Source: Bacteroidota bacterium (lineage in GTDB: Bacteria > Bacteroidota > Ignavibacteria > UBA10030). From it: a stretch of 40,121 nucleotides of DNA. Location: the NCBI GenBank assembly GCA_016928255.1, contig JAFGLB010000197.1:1-40121 (forward strand), written 5' to 3'. Made by a program: the position numbers and the translations under genes. Positions 15,503-24,320 of the stretch are shown piece by piece. Position 1 is the stretch's first letter, and each line of letters begins with the position of its first letter. Under the pieces are notes generated by a model. The model was not told the origin of the DNA. It ran no database searches and saw only the letters and a list, made by a program, of their open reading frames with translations.

Positions 15503-15505
15503 TCA
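15503..15505 (-). other. In-frame TGA interrupting a beta-helix gene
   Basis: The frame from 16132 runs through GAYIQM, then TGA, then VQPNVIGIKKV without any shift. A Trp (TGG) at this place would give IQMWVQPN, a natural continuation, so a single G-to-A change explains the stop. TGA acts as a true stop elsewhere in the window, for example at the pntAB/pntB overlap, which argues against recoding to Trp. Confidence 0.8.
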
Positions 15506-16132
15506 CATTTGAATATATGCGCCGTTCCAATAATCCGAAGATGCCTGGATCAGGAAAATATCGTCTCTTAGAGAAGTGCGAGTAATATTCCCATTCAAAA
15601 CAGTGAAGTATTCATCTTTCCTGTCATCCCAGAACGGATCCGACATGTTTGGTGTCTGGGCTATGAATGCCCTTTCTCCGTTTTCAAACAGCTGATTAAA
15701 AGGCGAGATAGCGCCGGTGTAGGCAGTAAAGAAAATACTATGCCAATTTGGATTTCCTCCGGCATCTTCTGCGGATTGACATGCCTGCCATTGTGCCGGC
15801 AGTATATCTGCACCGTCAATTACTGCCTTTTCCACCCCCCAGCCGTCGCCTTTGTATGTAACCGGTGCACCTGTACCACCGCTGAATTTCATTACGATAG
15901 TACCCCGATAATGCACACCACCTTTGAATAAAAAAATACCACCCGCACCAATTGAGGCATTTTTCGCATTTAGAATCGCATTTGCGTCGCCGGGACAATG
16001 CATCCATGCCGTTGAGGCCGACAGCCCGTCGCTGGAATCACTGCCGTTGGCATAATCAATATAATATGTTTGCGATAATACTGCTCCATGAGAAAGAAAA
16101 AATGAAACAGTGAGTAAAAATACTTTTTTCAT
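15503..16132 (-). CDS. Beta-helix protein, N-terminal part of an interrupted gene
   Basis: This 209-residue fragment has a signal peptide (MKKVFLLTVSFFLSHGAVLS, cleavage near Q21). The typical start of secreted beta-helix proteins follows: YYIDYANGSDSSDGLSASTAW, an N-terminal cap, then GTIVMKFSGGTGAPVTYKG and VIDGAD. It ends at a TGA after GAYIQM. The frame remains open and homologous in style beyond the stop, down to 13895. Alone, this fragment would be secreted without its helix rungs and without the sorting domain, so it is unlikely to be functional. The stop codon may be a real mutation or a base-call error. Confidence 0.75.
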   Translation of the reverse strand: MKKVFLLTVSFFLSHGAVLSQTYYIDYANGSDSSDGLSASTAWMHCPGDANAILNAKNASIGAGGIFLFKGGVHYRGTIVMKFSGGTGAPVTYKGDGWGVEKAVIDGADILPAQWQACQSAEDAGGNPNWHSIFFTAYTGAISPFNQLFENGERAFIAQTPNMSDPFWDDRKDEYFTVLNGNITRTSLRDDIFLIQASSDYWNGAYIQM

Positions 16133-16151
16133 ACTATCTCATTTCTTACAA

Positions 16152-18116
16152 TTATCTGATTAATAACATTTTTTTTGTACTGATAGAACCATTACCGCAT
16201 TTAAGCTGGTAAAAATATACGCCGCTTCCGACCTGCCGCCCGACGGAATCATTACCGTTCCATTCTATCGTATGCGTGCCTGCTGACTTCTGCTCATTTA
16301 CTAACACTGCAATCTCTCTCCCAAGAATATCATAGATTCTCAATACCACTTCACTTCTCACTTTTAACTTATAACTTATCACTGTGTTAGGATTGAACGG
16401 ATTGGGATAATTTTGAGATAATAAGAATCTTGAAGGTGCGTCCGATTGTTCCGTTTCATAGACGTTTGTTGCTCTTCCTAAATTTTCCAGAGCAAGGATT
16501 GTATCTACCCAATAATCATTACCCGGATCCGCAGCACCTACATAAGCAGAAATCATCACATCTGGCAAATATGGGTGCCCTCCCCCTAAACCACCGTTAG
16601 CCATGGTAAGGAAATTGTCCAGCATGTAGTCTGAAATAGTCTTATAACACAAGGCACCGGTCGTTCCACGGTAAGGTGAATCCGAATCCCTTTTATAAAC
16701 ATCATCTGCTGATACTGTAGCTTCAATTTCAGATTCAGTGTAATCCTTGTTTGAAAACCGTACGACCTGAGCGCCCTGAGCGCATGCATAAAACAGGTTT
16801 CGTGATACATTAAAGTTCTCTAATTTTAATGGTTCACCTGCATCACAATTTTCAAGACTTGATCCTTCAAATGACAACGGCGCCCAATCATATCCAATCG
16901 ATGCATTGTCTATAATGTTATTAACAGCATATCCTCTGTAGTAATCGACGGATGTACCCAGTAACGCACTATCATAGCCATCAGGGATAATGCGGAAATT
17001 TATCCCCTGTAATCCGTTTGCCTTGATTAAATTGTTATACACACAGGCAAATACCGGGCCGCGCCTGCTGCTGGACTCATCTCTTAATAAGACGCCAATA
17101 CCGGCATTAAAATCATTTTTAGGAGACAGAATAATAATATTGTGATGAACCTGCGTATAATCCTGATCAATACGCATGCCGTACGGAGAGTTGATTATTA
17201 TATTATGATGAATATCATCTCCGTATTCGCGATATATCGCGCTATTAGGAAGAGAATCTGAAGAATTTTCAGTTTCACCGTAGGTATATCCCGTAAGTCT
17301 TTGCATCCCTTTATGCACAATAGCGATAGGAGTGTATTGACCGGATTTTGCTCCATCGCCATCGAAGAGATTGTAACGGATAATATTTTTTGTCATGGCG
17401 CTTTGAATATTAACAGGATGCTCGTAAGAGTAGTCGGCGACCATCGCTAATTGAGCGTTCCCTGTATTTTTCTCGCCGTTTAAATTTCCATTGGCCTTAA
17501 AATAGCAATACTCAATAAGACAATTCTGCGGGTGTATCAAACGAATCCCTCCCGTAGCACCCGGGTCACTTTGCCGACCATGATTATGATGAATATACAG
17601 ATTCCGAAATGTGCAATTCTTCAAGTATTCTAAAAGGATTCCTTCTCCACCGCTTGGAGGATTCACAGAATCACCGCCTCCGGTAATCTCCATATCTTCA
17701 AACGTCCAAAACGACATTCCGGCGCCGCCTGTTCCCCAAAAAACTGCCGGGCGGAAATATGCAGGATCCCGGTATAGACCGTCCACTTTCGCCCATTCAC
17801 CGGGATATGATTTTATAGTATTCGGCGATCCAGCTAATCCATGACGGCAAGCAGTGAGACTTATATGTGTCTCATTATACGTGCCTCCTCTAAGATATAT
17901 TATATCTCCAGGATTCATCGCATTTATCGCAGCCTGGATAGTTGCATAACCTTTCCCTGGGCCGTGTAAACCAACATATTCGCCTCCATCCACTTCATTC
18001 CAACCAGAACCGTTTTCTGCTGGGGGTATATCAACATAATAATTTTCAGCTTGCAGCGAAAGAATTGCTAATATTAGCGTCAAATTGAAAGATATAGATC
18101 TAAATAATATTTTCAT
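16152..18116 (-). CDS. Secreted right-handed beta-helix protein with T9SS sorting domain
   Basis: This 654-residue protein has a signal peptide (residues 1-23) followed by YYVDIPPAENGSGW and a cap segment IQAAINAMNPGDIIYLRGGTY. About 400 residues of parallel beta-helix follow, with Asn/Ile-rich rungs such as NIIRYNLFDGD and VHHNIIILSPK. The last 88 residues are a T9SS type A sorting domain (QNYPNPFNPNTVISYKL to STKKMLLIR). Such proteins cross the outer membrane by the type IX system and are usually anchored or released at the cell surface. Many beta-helix enzymes are polysaccharide lyases or epimerases, but no specific family or active site can be assigned. It lies 19 nt before the interrupted gene and 54 nt after the gene upstream. 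Confidence 0.82.
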   Translation of the reverse strand: MKILFRSISFNLTLILAILSLQAENYYVDIPPAENGSGWNEVDGGEYVGLHGPGKGYATIQAAINAMNPGDIIYLRGGTYNETHISLTACRHGLAGSPNTIKSYPGEWAKVDGLYRDPAYFRPAVFWGTGGAGMSFWTFEDMEITGGGDSVNPPSGGEGILLEYLKNCTFRNLYIHHNHGRQSDPGATGGIRLIHPQNCLIEYCYFKANGNLNGEKNTGNAQLAMVADYSYEHPVNIQSAMTKNIIRYNLFDGDGAKSGQYTPIAIVHKGMQRLTGYTYGETENSSDSLPNSAIYREYGDDIHHNIIINSPYGMRIDQDYTQVHHNIIILSPKNDFNAGIGVLLRDESSSRRGPVFACVYNNLIKANGLQGINFRIIPDGYDSALLGTSVDYYRGYAVNNIIDNASIGYDWAPLSFEGSSLENCDAGEPLKLENFNVSRNLFYACAQGAQVVRFSNKDYTESEIEATVSADDVYKRDSDSPYRGTTGALCYKTISDYMLDNFLTMANGGLGGGHPYLPDVMISAYVGAADPGNDYWVDTILALENLGRATNVYETEQSDAPSRFLLSQNYPNPFNPNTVISYKLKVRSEVVLRIYDILGREIAVLVNEQKSAGTHTIEWNGNDSVGRQVGSGVYFYQLKCGNGSISTKKMLLIR

Positions 18117-18170
18117 ATTTAATATCTTCTTAAATAATTATTTTTTAATCACCACACTTTATGCAATCTA

Positions 18171-20012
18171 CTATTTGATCAGAAGCATCTTTTTATTACT
18201 AAAAAAACCATTACCGGTTTTCAGCTGATAAAAATATACACCGCTGCCTACTTTATGCCCTGCCGAGTTCGTGCCGTTCCATTCAACCGCATGATCACCC
18301 GCGTTTTTCACCTCGTTTACCAGAGCATCTATTTCCCTGCCCAGTATGTCGTATATCTTTAATTCTACTTCACTTCTCACTTTTAACTTATAACTTATCA
18401 CTGTGTTAGGATTAAACGGATTGGGATAATTCTGAGATAAACTTATTTTTTGAGGCAATGGGAGATTGCGAACATCGGCCGATGTCTCTTGAGATGTATC
18501 AATGCCTAAGACATAGTAGACTTTCTCGGTTTTAATTTGGTATTCTCCCGTTAACGCTCCTTTGCCTGTACATACGGGAGCTAAAGCAGAAAAATCTCCG
18601 TTAGCGGCATCAGCAAAGATAGGATCTGTTTCATAGGAATTTTGGTCCCAGCCGTATACTTCCCTCCAACCGTCAAGGTCATAGAATCCGCCTAATTCAC
18701 CATAACTGACAGATTCCGCAAATCCGAAGCTTACAGCAATATTTGGGTTATAATAGCAGTTTGAATCAATATTAATTCCATTTCTCAATTTAAGATAAAG
18801 CAAGTCCGACATATACGTGCCCAATAGAACAGTTCTCTTTTCCTGATGATAGTTTGCGTTTGTATCATAAACTACATTATCCGTAAAAGAATTATTTGTC
18901 ACATCGTCCCATGGACCGTTGTTATGATCTACCCAATTCAGCGTGGGACTCATATGAAAGCCGGTCGTTCCATAAACCGTGTTGTTACGAAATTCCTGAA
19001 ACTGCTGGTGAGTGGTACCTCCCCAGTCCTGTGACGAGACGGCGACACCTGATCCTGAATTAATTATATTGTGATGTATAAAGGCATGATGCGTCCCAAC
19101 ACCGATATGAACATACTTATGATTTTCAAAATAATTCGCGTAGAGTTCAAAAACACTCCCCGGATCTCCTGAGCTGTGCTTGTACTTTATGCCGAAGCCC
19201 GAGTATTGACCGTAACTATCGCCGTTTTGAAAAAAGATATTATTATGTATACTGATCAGACCCTGATTACTGAATAGAACAAGATTGCCGCTATTATGTG
19301 TTTGTGTATTATTCTGAGCGGCAGTTCTATCATAATTGTCATAGAATATCGAATTATATACTTCAATTTCCCTGCTTCCTTGTATTTCCATTCCGGCTAC
19401 ATTATCGGCGGCTGTTCCGTCTGTGTTACCTATTAACAAATTATTTATAGCAATATTTTGAGATGAACTCAACAGCAATCCTCTTCCATAAGCGTTTCTT
19501 ACTTCTAATCCTTGAACATGAATATTTGAACTTTGTAGTATATAGATCCCTATGCCTCCGCCTTCAGGATCTAAAATGGCATGATGTCTAGGATAATTTC
19601 TAATTACGACAGGCGATTCCTCTGTCCCATGAAGTCCCCGCATATAAAGGATATAGGAGCCACCTCCGTCAGCACCGCCGTCATCTCCTGGATGGTAAAT
19701 AGTATTGTGTACGCCCTCCATCAGGTATAGTACATCTCCGGGAGACAATCCCACCCAGTTAGATGGACGATACCCCGCATAAATACTTTGATTTATATTA
19801 ACCATTGTACGCCAGGGTTCTTCAAAGGTGCCAGGATTGTTATCATTCCCGTTTTTTGGATCTATATAATAGCATTTCCCGCCTCCTACCGCATTGCAGT
19901 ATCCATCTTCTATTTCTCCGCAATTATTCACAATTGCAACCTGCGGATACAAAAAACCTATGAATAGAAAATCAATTAGGAGTGATACAATTATTACGGA
20001 TATGGCTTTCAT
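18171..20012 (-). CDS. Secreted right-handed beta-helix protein with T9SS sorting domain
   Basis: This 613-residue protein has a signal peptide (about 1-24), then YYIDPKNGNDNNPGTFEEPW, a widely shared start of bacterial beta-helix proteins. LSPGDVLYLMEGVHNT and beta-helix rungs follow to about residue 420 (NIHVQGLEVRNAYGRGLLL, IAINNLLIGNTDG, FIHHNIINSGSG). A linker leads to the C-terminal sorting domain from QNYPNPFNPNTVISYKL to SNKKMLLIK. It is probably a cell-surface carbohydrate-active or glycan-binding protein with unknown substrate. It belongs to the same closely spaced minus-strand series, 41 nt after the PKD-containing gene. Its sorting-domain DNA is almost identical to those of its neighbours, while the rest is unrelated. 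Confidence 0.82.
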   Translation of the reverse strand: MKAISVIIVSLLIDFLFIGFLYPQVAIVNNCGEIEDGYCNAVGGGKCYYIDPKNGNDNNPGTFEEPWRTMVNINQSIYAGYRPSNWVGLSPGDVLYLMEGVHNTIYHPGDDGGADGGGSYILYMRGLHGTEESPVVIRNYPRHHAILDPEGGGIGIYILQSSNIHVQGLEVRNAYGRGLLLSSSQNIAINNLLIGNTDGTAADNVAGMEIQGSREIEVYNSIFYDNYDRTAAQNNTQTHNSGNLVLFSNQGLISIHNNIFFQNGDSYGQYSGFGIKYKHSSGDPGSVFELYANYFENHKYVHIGVGTHHAFIHHNIINSGSGVAVSSQDWGGTTHQQFQEFRNNTVYGTTGFHMSPTLNWVDHNNGPWDDVTNNSFTDNVVYDTNANYHQEKRTVLLGTYMSDLLYLKLRNGINIDSNCYYNPNIAVSFGFAESVSYGELGGFYDLDGWREVYGWDQNSYETDPIFADAANGDFSALAPVCTGKGALTGEYQIKTEKVYYVLGIDTSQETSADVRNLPLPQKISLSQNYPNPFNPNTVISYKLKVRSEVELKIYDILGREIDALVNEVKNAGDHAVEWNGTNSAGHKVGSGVYFYQLKTGNGFFSNKKMLLIK

Positions 20013-20053
20013 TTCTTCGTCTTTTCAAGATGAGTATTATCAAAACAATGGTA

Positions 20054-22417
20054 TCATTTAATCAATATCATTTTCTTTGTTTCAATAAAACCGGTTTCGG
20101 CCCTCAATTGATAAAAATATACTCCGGTTCCGACTAGTTTCCCGGCCGAGTTCGTGCCGTTCCATTCAACCGCGTAATCACCCGCGTTTTTCACCTCGTT
20201 CACCAGAACAGCAATTTCTCTTCCGAGTATGTCATAAATTTTTAATTTTACTTCACTTCTCACTTTTAACTTATAACTTATCACTGTGTTTGGATTGAAC
20301 GGATTGGGATAATTCTGGAACAGAGAAAATTTTTCTATACTATATTTATCTAATTCATCCAAAATGGCGGTAGTTGTACCGTATTCATAGGCTCCTATAT
20401 CAACAGATTGATCGTCAAAATTCCTCTGATGTTTATTAAAATCGAAATAAGTATTCTTGCTGTCGAGACAGCCCTTGTTTCTTGCTGGACTGCTCTCCAT
20501 TAATGTTAGATCTGCATCAAAACCATAATTGCTGAATAAGCCGTCCGGCCCTAATAAACCGGTAAATTGCGGGTCAGCAAAAATACTGGACATATCTTGC
20601 CCCTGCTGGTTTTTCCATTGTTCCATTGTCAGGTATTGAGCTGTCCCGCTCGGCGCATCGCCAATCTGAAAAAACGCACCTTCATCTGTACCTTGGCTTG
20701 CATAAAACAAATTATGATCCGAACAAACCTGAGGAAGAACTTCGTCAATGTTATTAATAAATAAAAACCGTGTAAAGTCGTTTAAGCCGTATGAATAAAA
20801 TATATTGTTTTTTATATATATGTCTTCATGATTTGTGTAACTGAAAGGATGTGAAACCCGGGTTTCGTTATTATCGATCCTTACAACGCTGCTCATTTCA
20901 TATATGTTGCCAGAATACTGGGCATTCCGGCTTACAAATGTATTGCCTATTATTATTATATTTTTGCTTGGTTTGTTAGCATCCACTATGTCAATAAAAT
21001 AACTCGGTTTGCCGGCATTATCCGAAATTAATATATTATTGCGCACAATTATATTTTCTGCGGCACCGATATTCATCATCCCTTCGGCATTGGTAATTAT
21101 ATTACGCTCGAAGGTGATATCTCTTATAATCTGGTTCCAGGGCCCGTTAGGAGAGAGTTGAACAAGCAGATAGTTAAAACGGGTGCCGCCTCCGTTATGC
21201 GGCCTTCCTATAGTCTCAGGATCTATCCAGCCATGGAAAAAGTTATCAGAAATCTGCACATTATTGCTGGTGCGTTCGGTATCCCAGTCAGCGCCTTCTT
21301 CCTGAAATCCGCATACTCTTAAAGCTGTTCTGCCAAAGGCGGGGCGGCAAAATGTGTTTCCTGCGATTACACCTTTATCTATAGCCGTATATGCAATATG
21401 ATTGCCTGAAAGATCAAAAGTATTATTTAAGCAGGCAAACCTTGATCCCCACATGGCCAGGAGGGTTGAACTTTTTTCAGGATCAATATATGCATTGGTT
21501 ATGGTTGAATTAAATATAAATGTGCCTGAAGCCAGTCCTGTTGGGGATGGGTTTATACAGAATAAGTCAGAGTACGCATCACGGCTATCTACTCTAAGAA
21601 ACAGAATATTTCTTGTATGGCCGCCCTGGGCAAAGAAAAAAACACTTGCCCTGTGCCCTTCATAAGCATTGAAATGAAAATCAAGATCAACAAATGATAC
21701 ATGAGCAAGTCCGATTGAGTAATGGTGAATTATCAAACCATCGTCAGGACCTTTGTACCGGATAACCGGTTTTGATCCGCTTCCGTAAGCTCCGAACATG
21801 TAACCCCAGGCAGGCCAAGCTTCGGGAGTGATTTCAGTTAATGTGAGCTCAAATATCTGTCCACGGTTAAATAATATTTGGTCTCCCGGCTCGTACAGTT
21901 CGCCAGCCATTTCGGAAAAAGCTTTGTCAGCCGTTTTCCATGGGCCGCTTGCTCCGCCCGTATATGTTTGCGACAGGCCGTCATAACTGTCGTCCCCGAG
22001 TTCAGAATCCACATAATAAATATTGCCTTCGCGTTCAAGTACTTCTACAGTAATCGTTTCCTTATCGCTGATACCCAGGGTATCGATTACCGTCAATGTT
22101 ACTGTGTAACTGCCTGGAATCTCGTAAACGTGTCCGGCATTAAACCCGTGGAATAGAGAGGACCCGTCTCCAAAATCCCACTGATAATCGACAATTGATT
22201 CACGCGGGGAGGATTCCCAGCCCTGAAAGAAAACAGGTAACGGCGCATACCAGCGGGTTAACCTTGCACCCGGAAAATGTGCCTCTATATCTATTGGAAT
22301 GCCTCCGTCTGTATACCATTGCGCATCATCCACTGTGATAATTGCGTTAATTCCCTGCCCTTTAGTAATGCCGCTGATGAATAAAAAAAACAGTAAAGCT
22401 GAAAATAAGTATTTCAT
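20054..22417 (-). CDS. Secreted PKD plus beta-helix protein with T9SS sorting domain
   Basis: Counted from ATG 22417, the protein has 787 residues. I prefer this start because AGGA lies about 9 nt upstream and MKYLFSALLFFLFISGITKG is a standard signal peptide; a GTG at 22441 would add eight residues. Residues 54-128 form a PKD domain (YQWDFGDGSSLFHG, then GSYTVTLTVIDTLGISDKE). From about 134 the beta-helix cap begins (YYVDSELGDDSYDGLSQTY), with rungs to about 640 and an anchor-Q-like ending SVDIGAYEYG. The T9SS sorting domain closes the protein. PKD domains often mediate binding in extracellular polysaccharidases, so a surface carbohydrate-active role is likely but unproven. Confidence 0.82.
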   Translation of the reverse strand: MKYLFSALLFFLFISGITKGQGINAIITVDDAQWYTDGGIPIDIEAHFPGARLTRWYAPLPVFFQGWESSPRESIVDYQWDFGDGSSLFHGFNAGHVYEIPGSYTVTLTVIDTLGISDKETITVEVLEREGNIYYVDSELGDDSYDGLSQTYTGGASGPWKTADKAFSEMAGELYEPGDQILFNRGQIFELTLTEITPEAWPAWGYMFGAYGSGSKPVIRYKGPDDGLIIHHYSIGLAHVSFVDLDFHFNAYEGHRASVFFFAQGGHTRNILFLRVDSRDAYSDLFCINPSPTGLASGTFIFNSTITNAYIDPEKSSTLLAMWGSRFACLNNTFDLSGNHIAYTAIDKGVIAGNTFCRPAFGRTALRVCGFQEEGADWDTERTSNNVQISDNFFHGWIDPETIGRPHNGGGTRFNYLLVQLSPNGPWNQIIRDITFERNIITNAEGMMNIGAAENIIVRNNILISDNAGKPSYFIDIVDANKPSKNIIIIGNTFVSRNAQYSGNIYEMSSVVRIDNNETRVSHPFSYTNHEDIYIKNNIFYSYGLNDFTRFLFINNIDEVLPQVCSDHNLFYASQGTDEGAFFQIGDAPSGTAQYLTMEQWKNQQGQDMSSIFADPQFTGLLGPDGLFSNYGFDADLTLMESSPARNKGCLDSKNTYFDFNKHQRNFDDQSVDIGAYEYGTTTAILDELDKYSIEKFSLFQNYPNPFNPNTVISYKLKVRSEVKLKIYDILGREIAVLVNEVKNAGDYAVEWNGTNSAGKLVGTGVYFYQLRAETGFIETKKMILIK

Positions 22418-22451
22418 GCAAAGGGTTCCTGAATTCAGCACAACAATAAAA

Positions 22452-24293
22452 TTATTTTAGAAGCATCATTTTTTTTGCTGCTACAAAACTGTTGCCGGTC
22501 TTTAACTGATAAAAATATACTCCGGTTCCGACTAGTTTCCCGGCCGAGTTCGTGCCGTTCCATTCAACCGTGTAATCACCCGCGTTTTTCACCTCGTTCA
22601 CCAGAATAGCAATTTCTCTTCCGAGTATGTCATATATCATTAATACCACTTCACTTCTCACTTTTAACTTATAACTTATCACTGTGTTTGGATTGAACGG
22701 ATTGGGGTAATTCTGAGACAATATAAAATCCGAAGGAATATTTGAATTCGAATTTCCATGGATTCCTGTTGTTCCATATATTTCCGGAGGACAGGGATAG
22801 CCCAGATATTCCCATATATATGATGTCAATGTAACAGGACCGCCGTACAATCCATTACTGTCATCACAAAAGCCTCTGGTTCCATCGTTAACATAATTCC
22901 AAGTCCTCATTTCAGATTTTATTATATCTTCATTCGGAAAAGGCCAGAGTGGTTCATTGATTAAGGAGTCATATCCCGGCTCACCCCAGAGTGTACCCGA
23001 AACACCATATCTTTTTATAACAGTTGCGCCAATATTCCCACCATCCGATGCTGCACCCTTGAGCGGAGAATCATCTTCAACACGGCAGATATATTTAAGT
23101 CCATGATTAACAAACCTATCACTGTACCCTGCAACAGGAGCGGGCACACCCCAGGTATGTCCGAAGTCTTCTGCATTGTTGAAATAATCATTATAATCCG
23201 ATGTCATGTAATTGACTATACCGTACGAATTACAATCAGTTATAATAGAGTTTCTGATTTGTTCACTGACAAATCCGTTATCGGCACATGCCCCGGAACC
23301 CCAGGCATATGATTCGTCCTGACAGACACCCCAGATATTTCCGATTGTCATATGATTTAACAATAGAGTCGGATTACCACTAACTCTTCCTCCTCCATAA
23401 CCTCCTTTCGAGTCCCAAATTATAGAATTCTCTATCAATCGAGTACCATTGTTCTTCGGATCGCTGATTGCACCCAAACCACCAAGGTTTAAGAATATGC
23501 AGCCTTGTATTCTTGCACTGTTATCGCCTGGAGTTGTTTCTTTATTCTCGAACCATATTCCGCCGTAGAGATTCCCGTATAAATATGGATCATCGTCTCC
23601 TGAATTTATGCTTATACAATTCTGCATCATAAAATCATGACAATCGTATGAAGTAAAAGTAGCGCACTGCTGTCCCCAGTTGGATGTCGGATCGTGGTAA
23701 TCATGCCTGGACACACACCGTCTGAAAATAATCTTTTCCGTCAGAATATCTTGGTCCCCATACGCCATGAATTTATACCGCCCGCATCCGTATGCAAAAC
23801 ATTCTTCAAACAAGACATAACTTGAACCGGTTCCGACACCGACTACCGTTGTATTATCATCGCAAATATCTCCGCGAAAAGAACATCTGATGAATTTCAG
23901 ATGATGTCCGCTCATCCCGTCGGTATTAACGGTAAAATGAATTCCCTGTATATGTATGTAGCCTGTATTTGTTCCTGATATCCTTAAGCGGCCAGTTACT
24001 CTTACCTGCCAATCGTTTTCTGCTTTGATAACCGTATACGCTGTTGGAGAGCCCGGTGGAAAACCATCCCCATAATAAGAACGTATCGGTTCATCGTAAA
24101 CTCCGTCTTTTATGATCAAAGTATCGCCGCTGTTCATTATCGAAAATGCATGTGAAAAAGTTGCCCAGGATTTCTCCGAAGAACCTGGATGAAGATCATT
24201 TCCATTCATAGCCACATAATACTTCGCCGCGTTAGAAAACGAAAAATGGAATATCATAAAAAATATTAATATTACAGTTTTGATTCTTTGCAT
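22452..24293 (-). CDS. Secreted right-handed beta-helix protein with T9SS sorting domain
   Basis: This 613-residue protein has a signal peptide (about 1-22), followed by YYVAMNGNDLHPGSSEKSW and SIMNSGDTLIIKDGVYDE, the cap of secreted beta-helix proteins. Rungs run to about residue 380. After them a segment LWPFPNEDIIKSEMRTW through TLTSYIWEYLGYPCPPEIYG appears; I recall it as a conserved tail in many bacterial beta-helix proteins, independent of secretion route. The protein ends in a T9SS sorting domain (AAKKMMLLK). The neighbouring genes lie 34 nt downstream (PKD beta-helix) and 27 nt upstream (heparinase-like). No catalytic residues can be assigned. Confidence 0.82.
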   Translation of the reverse strand: MQRIKTVILIFFMIFHFSFSNAAKYYVAMNGNDLHPGSSEKSWATFSHAFSIMNSGDTLIIKDGVYDEPIRSYYGDGFPPGSPTAYTVIKAENDWQVRVTGRLRISGTNTGYIHIQGIHFTVNTDGMSGHHLKFIRCSFRGDICDDNTTVVGVGTGSSYVLFEECFAYGCGRYKFMAYGDQDILTEKIIFRRCVSRHDYHDPTSNWGQQCATFTSYDCHDFMMQNCISINSGDDDPYLYGNLYGGIWFENKETTPGDNSARIQGCIFLNLGGLGAISDPKNNGTRLIENSIIWDSKGGYGGGRVSGNPTLLLNHMTIGNIWGVCQDESYAWGSGACADNGFVSEQIRNSIITDCNSYGIVNYMTSDYNDYFNNAEDFGHTWGVPAPVAGYSDRFVNHGLKYICRVEDDSPLKGAASDGGNIGATVIKRYGVSGTLWGEPGYDSLINEPLWPFPNEDIIKSEMRTWNYVNDGTRGFCDDSNGLYGGPVTLTSYIWEYLGYPCPPEIYGTTGIHGNSNSNIPSDFILSQNYPNPFNPNTVISYKLKVRSEVVLMIYDILGREIAILVNEVKNAGDYTVEWNGTNSAGKLVGTGVYFYQLKTGNSFVAAKKMMLLK

Positions 24294-24320
24294 TTGAATC
24301 TTTCTTGATTTTTTAAAAGA

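Noticed and set aside
15503-15505. TGA decoded as tryptophan (alternative genetic code)
   Set aside because: TGA clearly terminates pntAB at 12244-12246, and Trp is encoded by TGG throughout the other genes. A point mutation or base error is simpler.
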